A stretch of 5,244 nt of DNA from an uncultured Johnsonella sp. (GTDB lineage Bacteria; Bacillota; Clostridia; Lachnospirales; Lachnospiraceae): assembly GCA_905373785.1 (NCBI GenBank), contig CAJPUK010000140.1:1-5244 (forward strand). Direction: 5' to 3'. The notes under the pieces were generated by a model. The model saw only the letters and a list, made by a program, of their open reading frames with translations, had not been told where the DNA came from and made no database searches. Shown here piece by piece: positions 1 to 5,244 of the stretch. A program made the translations under genes and the position numbers. Each line of letters opens with the position of its first letter. The first letter of the stretch is position 1.

Positions 1-493
1 AAGTATTATAAATACTTATAAGTTCGCCACCGTTATATAAGTCCTTTCTGTTAATGCCGAAATACTCTTCAATAGACTTTTGTTTTATATGGGAAAGATC
101 AAATACCTTTTTAAGAGGGCAGGCTTTTCTGTAAATATCCATGCTTTTAAGTTCACTTAAAAAAGGCTCCATGCCATAGCTTAAAGCAGCCTTATTAACA
201 AAAGGTATGTCAAAACTGTCGCCGTTAAAGTGTATAAGCAAGTTAAAGTCTTTAATAAAATCTTTAAATTCAGTTAAAAGCTTTTGCTCGTCTAAAAGAC
301 TGTCGGCAAACCATTGTATAAAATTATATTTGCTTTCGCTTATTTTATATAAAACCGCTATAATATATATATGTCCGTTTTTAGCAGATAAAGAAGTAGT
401 TTCTATATCAAAAAATACGGAATTTTCTAAATCCAAAAGCTTAAAATTTTTTATATAGGCAGGTGTATCGAAAGTTTTTTCTATTTTTTTCAT
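1..493 (-). CDS. YprB/MrfB-like DEDD exonuclease, RNase H-like domain (partial, C-terminus outside window)
   Basis: Reading the minus strand from ATG at 493-491 gives 164 uninterrupted codons that run off the left edge. The product shows two exonuclease motifs of the DEDD superfamily: ExoI FFDIETTSLS (acidic residues D29 and E31) and ExoII IHFNGDSFDIPFV (D95). Downstream, a DIYRKACPLKK segment and KQKSIEEYFGINRKD (about residues 119-157) fit the YprB-type RNase_H_2 family. The E31-D95 spacing agrees with what I recall for Bacillus subtilis MrfB; the ExoIII aspartate should lie just beyond the edge. The start is supported by AAGGAA (502-507, read on minus) 8 nt upstream. It begins close to the catalytic core and lacks the longer N-terminal extension I recall for the Bacillus protein. 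Known for the family: Bacillus MrfB works with helicase MrfA in mitomycin damage repair; no helicase is visible here, so that role is inference. It is transcribed divergently from ruvAB. Family call is confident, precise role is not. Confidence 0.85.
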   Translation of the reverse strand, partial: MKKIEKTFDTPAYIKNFKLLDLENSVFFDIETTSLSAKNGHIYIIAVLYKISESKYNFIQWFADSLLDEQKLLTEFKDFIKDFNLLIHFNGDSFDIPFVNKAALSYGMEPFLSELKSMDIYRKACPLKKVFDLSHIKQKSIEEYFGINRKDLYNGGELISIYNT

Positions 494-562
494 AAATAAA
501 ATTCCTTGGCTTGTAATAAAAAATCCCTTTTTATCGGCTTCGATAGGTAGTTTTATATTTTG

Positions 563-591
563 ATTATAGAAAAAATATAAAGAGCGGTCAA
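563..591 (-). promoter_or_regulatory. Sigma-A type promoter for the MrfB-like gene
   Basis: On the minus strand there is a -35 box TTGACC (591-586), a 17-bp AT-rich spacer and a perfect -10 box TATAAT (568-563). Transcription would start near 556, leaving a leader of about 60 nt before the ATG at 493. That leader could form a small hairpin, TATCG-AAGC-CGATA at 545-532. The match is five of six and six of six with ideal spacing, so this is the best promoter in the window. Confidence 0.75.
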
Positions 592-599
592 TTATTATA

Positions 600-628
600 T
601 AGTAAAAAAAATGTTAAAAGATTATAAT
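600..628 (+). promoter_or_regulatory. Candidate promoter for ruvA-ruvB-U32 operon (weak -35)
   Basis: A perfect -10 hexamer TATAAT lies at 623-628, with TAGTAA at 600-605 placed 17 bp upstream as a poor -35 (three of six). It would start transcription near 635 and give a leader of about 120 nt. Its -35 lies just beside the -35 of the divergent minus-strand promoter (586-591), so the two would be arranged back to back. Another possible -10, TATAGT at 715-720, has an equally poor -35. In such AT-rich DNA a lone TATAAT is weak evidence. Confidence 0.3.
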
Positions 629-636
629 AAGGGTTA

Positions 637-725
637 CGGTTAAGCTAATTGCTTCATTTTTGTTAAGATAATAAAGCTTGTAATACGGATTTTATAAATT
701 TGATGAAGCTAAAGTATAGTAACCG
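637..725. repeat. Nested inverted repeat in the ruvA leader
   Basis: Two pairs of arms are nested. The outer pair is CGGTTA (637-642) with TAACCG (720-725). The inner pair is GCTTCAT (651-657) with ATGAAGC (703-709), extendable by one G-T pair (658/702). They are separated by an internal loop of 8 and 10 nt and enclose an AT-rich loop of about 45 nt. Alternatively GGTTAC (632-637) can pair with GTAACC (719-724). There is no U-run after it, so it is not a terminator. It could be leader RNA structure or simply chance; short arms at this distance are not rare. Confidence 0.3.
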
Positions 726-754
726 ATAAATATCAGGGATTTTAAGGTAAAGCT

Positions 755-1351
755 ATGATTTCGTATGTAAAAGGCATACTGTCGGAAAAGTTTACAGACA
801 GTGTGGTGGTTGAGTCCGGAGGTTTCGGTGTAGAAATATATGTACCCGAGGTACTTGTAAAAAGTCTACCGGCTATTGGAGAAAGTGTATGTATATATAC
901 TTTTTTTAAGGTCAGTGAGGATGCACTGAGCTTATATGGTTTTTTAAACAGACAGGATCTTGACATATTTAAAAAATTAATATCTGTAAGCGGTATAGGT
1001 GCTAAGACAGCACTTGGTATTATGTCCGCTTTGGACAGTTTTACGCTTAGTCAGGCAATAGTAAGTGAAGATATCAAACTTATTTCAAAGGCTCCGGGAG
1101 TGGGTACCAAGACAGCAAAAAGGATGATACTTGAGCTTAAAGATAAAATAAGTACTCAGGATATAATACCAAGGGAATATGGCGGTGAATCAAAGATCAT
1201 ACATACAGCGGCTTATGACGAGGTTTTAGCCGCACTTGTAGTACTTGGTTATAAGGAGTTTGATGCAGGCAGGGCTATAAGTTCGGTTGAAGATTATGAG
1301 GATATGGATGCTGAAAGCTTGCTTAAACAGGCATTAAAAAAGCTTACATAA
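755..1351 (+). CDS. ruvA: Holliday junction branch migration protein RuvA
   Basis: RuvA binds four-way Holliday junctions as a tetramer and loads the RuvB motor during recombinational repair. The 198-residue product is a normal family length. Domain I (about 1-63) is the OB fold; it carries the acidic pin as E55-D56 in KVSEDALSLYGF, the same positions as in E. coli as I recall it. Domain II (about 64-140) has two helix-hairpin-helix motifs, VSGIGAKTALGIM (78-90) and APGVGTKTAKRMILELKDK (113-131), which contact the DNA backbone. Domain III (about 155-198) is the flexible RuvB-binding part, ending in SLLKQALKKL. The start has AAGG (744-747) 7 nt upstream, and the protein begins with the typical MISYVKG. 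It is the first gene of a three-gene plus-strand run, with ruvB 11 bp downstream. No LexA-like operator was seen upstream, and RuvC is not in the window. Confidence 0.98.
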   Translation: MISYVKGILSEKFTDSVVVESGGFGVEIYVPEVLVKSLPAIGESVCIYTFFKVSEDALSLYGFLNRQDLDIFKKLISVSGIGAKTALGIMSALDSFTLSQAIVSEDIKLISKAPGVGTKTAKRMILELKDKISTQDIIPREYGGESKIIHTAAYDEVLAALVVLGYKEFDAGRAISSVEDYEDMDAESLLKQALKKLT

Positions 1352-1362
1352 AGGAATAGGAA

Positions 1363-2361
1363 ATGGAAAAAAGAATTATAAGTACGGGGCTTCTTGAAGA
1401 AGACAGCCGTATAGAAAGCAGTTTAAGACCTATAAGCTTAGATGAATATATAGGTCAGGATAAGATAAAAGATAATATTAAAGTGTATATAGAAGCAGCA
1501 AAACAAAGAAAAGAAAGTCTTGATCATGTGCTTTTTTACGGTCCTCCGGGGCTTGGAAAGACCACATTAAGTACTATTATAGCACATGAGATGGGAGTTA
1601 ACATAAAGGTAAGCTCGGGACCGGCTATAGAAAAGCCGGGGGAAATGGCAGCCATACTTAATAATCTTTCAGAAAATGATGTGCTTTTTATAGATGAAAT
1701 ACACAGACTTAACAGACAGGTGGAAGAGGTCTTATACCCTGCTATGGAAGACTTTGCCATAGATATAATACTGGGTAAAGAATCCTCGGCAAGAAGTATA
1801 AGGCTGGAACTTCCAAGGTTTACACTGGTTGGAGCAACTACAAGAGCCGGTCTTTTAACAGCTCCGCTTAGAGACAGGTTCGGGGTGGTTCAAAAGATGG
1901 AGTTTTATACGGTAGAGGATTTGAGTACTATTATAAAGCGTTCAGCAAAGGTTTTGGATGTTGAGATAGATGAGTACGGGGCGGTAGAAATAGCTAAAAG
2001 GAGCAGGGGAACGCCGAGACTTGCAAACAGGCTCTTAAAAAGGCTTAGAGATTTTGCTCAGGTAAGGTATGAGGGCAAGATAGATATGAAGGTTGCAAGG
2101 GAAGTTTTAGATATACTTGATGTGGATAAGATGGGACTTGATCAAAATGACAGGGATATACTGCTTACTATAATAGATAAATTTGCCGGAGGTCCTGTAG
2201 GACTTGATACCTTGGCAGCGGCTTTAGGCGAAGACAGCGCTACCTTGGAGGAAGTTTATGAGCCTTATCTTTTGATGAACGGTTTGATCGACAGAACCAA
2301 AAAGGGCAGAATGGCTACAGATCTGGCTTATAAACATCTTGACAGGTATAGAGAAAAATAA
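1363..2361 (+). CDS. ruvB: Holliday junction branch migration DNA helicase RuvB
   Basis: RuvB is the AAA+ hexameric ATPase that pumps DNA through the RuvA-bound Holliday junction. The 332-residue product matches the usual 330-350. Visible parts in order: the N-terminal SLRPISLDEYIGQ segment (20-32); Walker A GPPGLGKTT (60-68); Walker B LFIDEIHRL (108-116, D111/E112); sensor 1 LVGATTRAG (155-163); the arginine-finger motif APLRDRFG (R170); sensor 2 RGTPRLANRLLKRLRDFA (R219); and a C-terminal winged-helix DNA-binding domain (about 255-332) containing FAGGPVGLDTLA and GRMATDLAYKHL. All key residues are present. The Shine-Dalgarno AAGGA (1351-1355) overlaps the last base of the ruvA stop codon and sits 7 nt before the ATG, so the two genes are almost certainly cotranscribed and possibly translationally coupled. 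Confidence 0.99.
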   Translation: MEKRIISTGLLEEDSRIESSLRPISLDEYIGQDKIKDNIKVYIEAAKQRKESLDHVLFYGPPGLGKTTLSTIIAHEMGVNIKVSSGPAIEKPGEMAAILNNLSENDVLFIDEIHRLNRQVEEVLYPAMEDFAIDIILGKESSARSIRLELPRFTLVGATTRAGLLTAPLRDRFGVVQKMEFYTVEDLSTIIKRSAKVLDVEIDEYGAVEIAKRSRGTPRLANRLLKRLRDFAQVRYEGKIDMKVAREVLDILDVDKMGLDQNDRDILLTIIDKFAGGPVGLDTLAAALGEDSATLEEVYEPYLLMNGLIDRTKKGRMATDLAYKHLDRYREK

Positions 2362-2380
2362 GTTTGGAGAGATATAGTTT

Positions 2381-4615
2381 ATGAAAAAAACAGAAGTACT
2401 TGCACCGGCAGGCTCTTATGAAAGCCTTGTGGCAGCAGTCAATGCCGGAGCGGATGCCGTATATATGGGAGGCAGTAAGTTCGGTGCAAGAGCCTATGCG
2501 GACAATCCTGACGAGGATATGTTCTTAAAAGGCTTAAGTTATGCACACCACCACGGCGTGAAAGTATATATGACTGTAAATACCTTACTTAAAGAAGAGG
2601 AGATAGAAGGACTTGTTGAATATATAAAACCCTACTATGAGTCAGGGCTTGATGCGGTAATAGTTCAGGACTTGGGAGTATTCAGTCTGGTACGAAAACA
2701 TTTCCCCGATATGGAAATTCATATCAGTACGCAGATGAGTCTTATGGGTGAGCAGGAAGTTTTGCAGTTTTATAAACTTGGAGCAAGCAGGGTGGTGCCG
2801 GCAAGAGAGCTTTCACTTGAAGAAATAAAAAGAATCAACGAAACTTGCGATATTGACATAGAATGTTTTGTGCACGGAGCATTGTGTTATGCGTATTCGG
2901 GACAATGTCTTATGAGCTCCATGATAGGAGGAAGAAGTGCCAACAGAGGAAGGTGTGCTCAAACCTGCAGGCTTGATTTTAACTTACATAAGTCAAAAAG
3001 CGAGGGTGAGACTTTAAGTGCGGATGAGAAAATAAATGCCAAAAATTCCAAGAAACTGCTAAGCTGTAAGGATTTATGCAGCTTGGATGTGCTGCCGGAT
3101 ATGATAGAGGCAGGGGTTGATTCTCTAAAAATAGAAGGACGCATGAAGTCTGCAAGATATACTGCCGGAGTTGTAAGTATATGGAGAAAGTATGTGGATC
3201 TATATCTAAGTAAAGGCAGGAGTGCCTATGAAGTAAAGGATGCTGACAGGAAAAGACTGTTGGAGCTTTTTGACAGAGGAGGGCAGACCGAAGGTTATGC
3301 CTATGAGCACAACGGTAAGGATATGATAGTCCTTAATGAAGTTCTTAAGAAGAACAAGGCGGATGAAGCCTTTTTTGCCTTTTTAGATAAAACTTATGTA
3401 GAAAATATTAAAAAGATAGATATAGATGTAAAGGCTGTTATTAAAAAGAATAAAGCCATGCAGCTTAGTTTGTATACAAATATTTTGGGTAAGGATTTTA
3501 CAGTAAGTGTAGATACTTTAGAAGCGGATGAGGCTAAAAGCAGGTCGGCTACAAAAGATGATATAGCAAAGCAGCTCTTAAAGACGGGAAATACACTTTA
3601 TGAAGTTAAACATCTTGACATAGAGCTGGACGACGGACTTTTTGTTGCCAATAAGCTTCTTAACGATCTGAGAAGGAGTGCAGTAGATGCCTTGGAAGCA
3701 AAGATACTTGGAAAAAGGATTTACAAAGAGCCTGAAAATGAAGAAAAGGCGTTAAATATTAATACGCTTGAAGAAAAAGACTTTATTCATGTGGTTTGTG
3801 AAGAAAAAAGACAACTTGATACCATGCTTAGACTACTGGAAAAATCCAAAGGCACTAATATAAAAGAAATCAGCTTTGAGGCTGACACCGTAGCACCCGA
3901 GCTTTGGAGCTTTTATACAAATGAATTCAAAAAGCTTGGCTTAAAAGTCAACCTCTACACCCCACATATATTTAGACTGCATGCAAAAGTATTTTTCAAG
4001 AAAAATATGGATTTACTGAAGGCGGCGGGATTTGACGGATATATTATAAGAAGTCTTGAGGCTGCTTTTTTCCTGAATATGGTTTTGGGAAGTAAAGAAG
4101 AAGTGAATTATATATTCGACTATAATTTATATGCCTTTAACTCGGTATCAAAAAGGATGTTAAGAGAGCTTGGTGCAGATAGACTTACACTGCCGCTTGA
4201 ACTTAATATCAACGAGTTAAAGAAGATAGATCCTGAAGGCATGGAGACCTTGGTATATGGTAGGATTCCGCTTATGATTTCAGCACAGTGTCTTAAAAAA
4301 ACAAGTACAGGTTGTGATAAAAAGTCTGAAACACTTATACTAAAAGACAGGTATAACGAAGATATGCCTGTAAAGAACAAATGCACATTTTGTTATAATA
4401 TCATATATAATGCAAAGACATTTTCCACATTAAGTTTGTCAAGGAAGGTAATGGCTCTAAAACCCTCGGTGTATAGGATCTGGTTCAGTACCGAAGATGG
4501 GACGGGTGTCGAGAGAGTTATAAAGGATTATGTAAGGGCTTATACTTATAAAGAAAATGTTTCCGAGACAGTTGCGGCTCATACTAAGGGACATTTAAAA
4601 AGAGGTGTGGAGTAA
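2381..4615 (+). CDS. U32 family protein with DUF3656, RlhA-type (probable RNA hydroxylation factor)
   Basis: The 744-residue product opens with VLAPAGSYESLVAAVNAGAD and GGSKFGARA, typical of the U32 TIM barrel. The U32 signature ECFVHGALCYAYSGQCLMSS (161-180) is followed by GGRSANRGRCAQTCR (183-197). C169, C176, C192 and C196 are the probable Fe-S ligands. DSLKIEGRMKSARY (247-260) closes the barrel. Residues about 348-445 match the DUF3656 insertion (LLKTGNTLYEV, LDDGLFVANKLLNDLRR). A second half (about 465-744) contains YGRIPLMISAQC, a CxxC, and the terminal TKGHLKRGVE. Known for the family: E. coli RlhA is needed for 23S rRNA C2501 hydroxylation and TrhP for tRNA U34 hydroxylation. The older 'peptidase/collagenase' label is doubtful. 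The architecture favours RlhA, but the exact RNA target is inference. The start is backed by GGAGAG (2366-2371) 9 nt upstream. It lies 19 bp after ruvB on the same strand, probably in the same transcript. Confidence 0.9.
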   Translation: MKKTEVLAPAGSYESLVAAVNAGADAVYMGGSKFGARAYADNPDEDMFLKGLSYAHHHGVKVYMTVNTLLKEEEIEGLVEYIKPYYESGLDAVIVQDLGVFSLVRKHFPDMEIHISTQMSLMGEQEVLQFYKLGASRVVPARELSLEEIKRINETCDIDIECFVHGALCYAYSGQCLMSSMIGGRSANRGRCAQTCRLDFNLHKSKSEGETLSADEKINAKNSKKLLSCKDLCSLDVLPDMIEAGVDSLKIEGRMKSARYTAGVVSIWRKYVDLYLSKGRSAYEVKDADRKRLLELFDRGGQTEGYAYEHNGKDMIVLNEVLKKNKADEAFFAFLDKTYVENIKKIDIDVKAVIKKNKAMQLSLYTNILGKDFTVSVDTLEADEAKSRSATKDDIAKQLLKTGNTLYEVKHLDIELDDGLFVANKLLNDLRRSAVDALEAKILGKRIYKEPENEEKALNINTLEEKDFIHVVCEEKRQLDTMLRLLEKSKGTNIKEISFEADTVAPELWSFYTNEFKKLGLKVNLYTPHIFRLHAKVFFKKNMDLLKAAGFDGYIIRSLEAAFFLNMVLGSKEEVNYIFDYNLYAFNSVSKRMLRELGADRLTLPLELNINELKKIDPEGMETLVYGRIPLMISAQCLKKTSTGCDKKSETLILKDRYNEDMPVKNKCTFCYNIIYNAKTFSTLSLSRKVMALKPSVYRIWFSTEDGTGVERVIKDYVRAYTYKENVSETVAAHTKGHLKRGVE

Positions 4616-4629
4616 AAATGCAGTTATCG

Positions 4630-4643
4630 ATTTTGTACAAAAT
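4630..4643. repeat. 14-bp perfect palindrome downstream of the U32 gene
   Basis: ATTTTGTACAAAAT reads the same on both strands and begins 15 bp after the U32 stop codon. A partly similar GGTACAAAT follows at 4684-4692. As RNA it would make only a weak AT-rich hairpin with no GC stem and no following U-run, so it does not look like an intrinsic terminator. It has the form of a dimeric-repressor operator, but no regulator is identified and no promoter was recognised directly over it. Confidence 0.4.
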
Positions 4644-4769
4644 AATCAGCAAAATTTATTAAAAAAATTGTAAGAATAAGGTTGGTACAAATGTATACAG
4701 GGCTGTTTGGAGTACTAATATAAGCAAAGAAGCTGCTGTATAATTATTTAAGAAAGACTATACAAGGCA

Positions 4770-4798
4770 TTGCCATATGGATATTTATAATATATACT
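4770..4798 (+). promoter_or_regulatory. Sigma-A type promoter for the Nudix gene
   Basis: The -35 box TTGCCA (4770-4775) and the -10 box TATACT (4793-4798) each match five of six consensus bases and are separated by exactly 17 bp. Transcription would start around 4805, leaving a leader of about 30 nt to the ATG at 4836. The palindrome CCATATGG (4773-4780) overlaps the end of the -35 box. The promoter suggests that the Nudix gene can be expressed independently of ruvAB-U32, although no terminator separates them. Confidence 0.6.
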
Positions 4799-4822
4799 TG
4801 TACTTAGACGCACACATAAAGC

Positions 4823-4828
4823 AGGAGG
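4823..4828 (+). promoter_or_regulatory. Strong ribosome binding site of the Nudix gene
   Basis: AGGAGG, complementary to the 16S rRNA tail, lies 7 nt before the ATG at 4836-4838. It is the strongest Shine-Dalgarno sequence in the window and fixes the start of the Nudix reading frame. Confidence 0.85.
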
Positions 4829-4835
4829 GGGAAGC

Positions 4836-5244
4836 ATGATAGAGGCTACGAGCTGTGGTGGTGTGGTGATATTTAGAAATAAAGTACTGGTATTATATAA
4901 AAATTATAAAAATAGATATGAGGGCTGGGTACTTCCCAAGGGAACAGTGGAGTCCGGGGAATCATATGAGCAAACTGCACTTAGAGAAGTTAAAGAAGAG
5001 AGCGGAGTAAGTGCAAGGATCGTAGAGTATCTTGGAAAAAGTCAATATAGTTTCAGTGCCTATACCGAGATCGTAGAGAAGGAAGTGCATTGGTATCTTA
5101 TGTTATCGGACAGTTATTTCAGTAAACCACAGCAAGAGGAGTTTTTTTTAGACTCCGGATATTATAAATTTTATGAGGCATATCATTTGCTTAAATTCGC
5201 AAATGAAAAAATAATGCTGCAAAAGGCATTTAATAAATATAATG
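4836..5244 (+). CDS. Nudix hydrolase (3' end cut by window edge)
   Basis: The frame encodes 136 residues without a stop before the right edge. It carries a complete Nudix box, GX5EX7REUXEEXGU, from G36 to V58: E42, then REVKEESGV (50-58), with E51, E54 and E55 as metal-binding candidates. The box is preceded by the usual strand SCGGVVIF (6-13) and by GWVLPKG (30-36). The later part, EVHWYLML (82-89-like strand) and SGYYKFYEAYHLLKF followed by a closing helix, completes the fold, so probably only a few C-terminal residues are missing. Nudix enzymes hydrolyse nucleoside diphosphates linked to another group. The LPKG...E pattern is common in Ap4A hydrolase/MutT-like members, but substrate cannot be assigned from sequence. 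It is a cytoplasmic protein with no signal peptide. It has its own promoter and a strong ribosome binding site. Confidence 0.92.
   Translation, partial: MIEATSCGGVVIFRNKVLVLYKNYKNRYEGWVLPKGTVESGESYEQTALREVKEESGVSARIVEYLGKSQYSFSAYTEIVEKEVHWYLMLSDSYFSKPQQEEFFLDSGYYKFYEAYHLLKFANEKIMLQKAFNKYN

Noticed and set aside
207..458. Open frame of 83 codons on the plus strand
   Set aside because: It lies antisense inside the MrfB-like gene, whose minus-strand product has clear exonuclease motifs, a ribosome binding site and a promoter. The plus-strand product is low-complexity (Ser/Lys/Leu-rich) and has no recognisable domain.
742..966. Minus-strand open frames over ruvA, ruvB and the U32 gene (also 1536-1760, 2959-3144, 4120-4386)
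   Set aside because: All are antisense to confidently identified genes, have no recognisable domains and appear only as by-products of the codon usage on the other strand.
2381..4615. Naming the U32 gene a collagenase or secreted protease
   Set aside because: There is no signal peptide, the conserved cysteines fit an Fe-S cluster, and characterised relatives with this architecture act in RNA hydroxylation.
4618..4662. 14-codon frame starting 2 nt after the U32 stop, with GGAG 5 nt upstream
   Set aside because: The GGAG is part of the final U32 codons, the peptide is very short with no recognisable motif, and nothing else supports translation.
4616..4769. Intrinsic terminator after the U32 gene
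   Set aside because: No GC-containing hairpin followed by a U-run was found. The only perfect inverted repeats are AT-rich (4630-4643) or have a 35-nt loop (TATACAG 4694-4700 with CTGTATA 4736-4742).
4739..4791. Alternative TATAAT boxes at 4739-4744 and 4786-4791 for the Nudix gene
   Set aside because: Neither has an acceptable -35 hexamer at 16-18 bp, whereas TTGCCA and TATACT at 4770-4798 have ideal spacing.
1..5244. CRISPR array, insertion sequence, phage genes, tRNA/rRNA or a novel defence system
   Set aside because: No regularly spaced repeats, transposase or integrase motifs, terminal inverted repeats or structural RNA patterns were seen. All long reading frames belong to known housekeeping families with uniform composition.

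Overview
This is an AT-rich stretch of a low-GC Gram-positive chromosome. Isoleucine is mostly ATA, arginine is mostly AGA/AGG, the Shine-Dalgarno sequences are AAGGA/AGGAGG type, and promoters look like sigma-A promoters. The protein sequences and the gene set (RuvAB followed by a long two-part U32 protein, then a Nudix protein) suggest a Clostridia member, most likely Lachnospiraceae. That placement is inference from protein style and has not been searched.

Layout. The left edge (1-493, minus strand) holds the N-terminal 164 codons of a DEDD-type exonuclease of the YprB/MrfB RNase H-like family, running out of the window. A 261-bp divergent intergenic region (494-754) follows. It contains a very good minus-strand promoter, a weaker plus-strand candidate, and a nested inverted repeat in the ruvA leader. 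Next come three tightly spaced plus-strand genes: ruvA (755-1351), ruvB (1363-2361) and a 744-residue U32 family protein (2381-4615) with gaps of 11 and 19 bp, so probably one transcript. A 220-bp gap (4616-4835) carries a 14-bp perfect palindrome and a good promoter for a Nudix hydrolase (4836 to the right edge), which is nearly complete but lacks its stop codon.

How the genes fit together. RuvA and RuvB form the Holliday-junction branch-migration motor. The divergent MrfB-like protein belongs to a family with a known DNA repair role in Bacillus, so the left half reads as a DNA repair/recombination neighbourhood. The U32 protein has the U32 + DUF3656 architecture of RlhA and is more likely an RNA hydroxylation factor with an Fe-S cluster than a protease. 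The Nudix protein probably cleans up nucleotides or dinucleoside polyphosphates.

Overall this is an ordinary housekeeping region. I saw no mobile element, CRISPR array, tRNA or rRNA, and no convincing evidence of a new system. The points most worth a second look are the second cysteine cluster in the C-terminal half of the U32 protein, the divergent MrfB-like/ruvAB arrangement, and the uncharacterised inverted repeats in the two intergenic regions.
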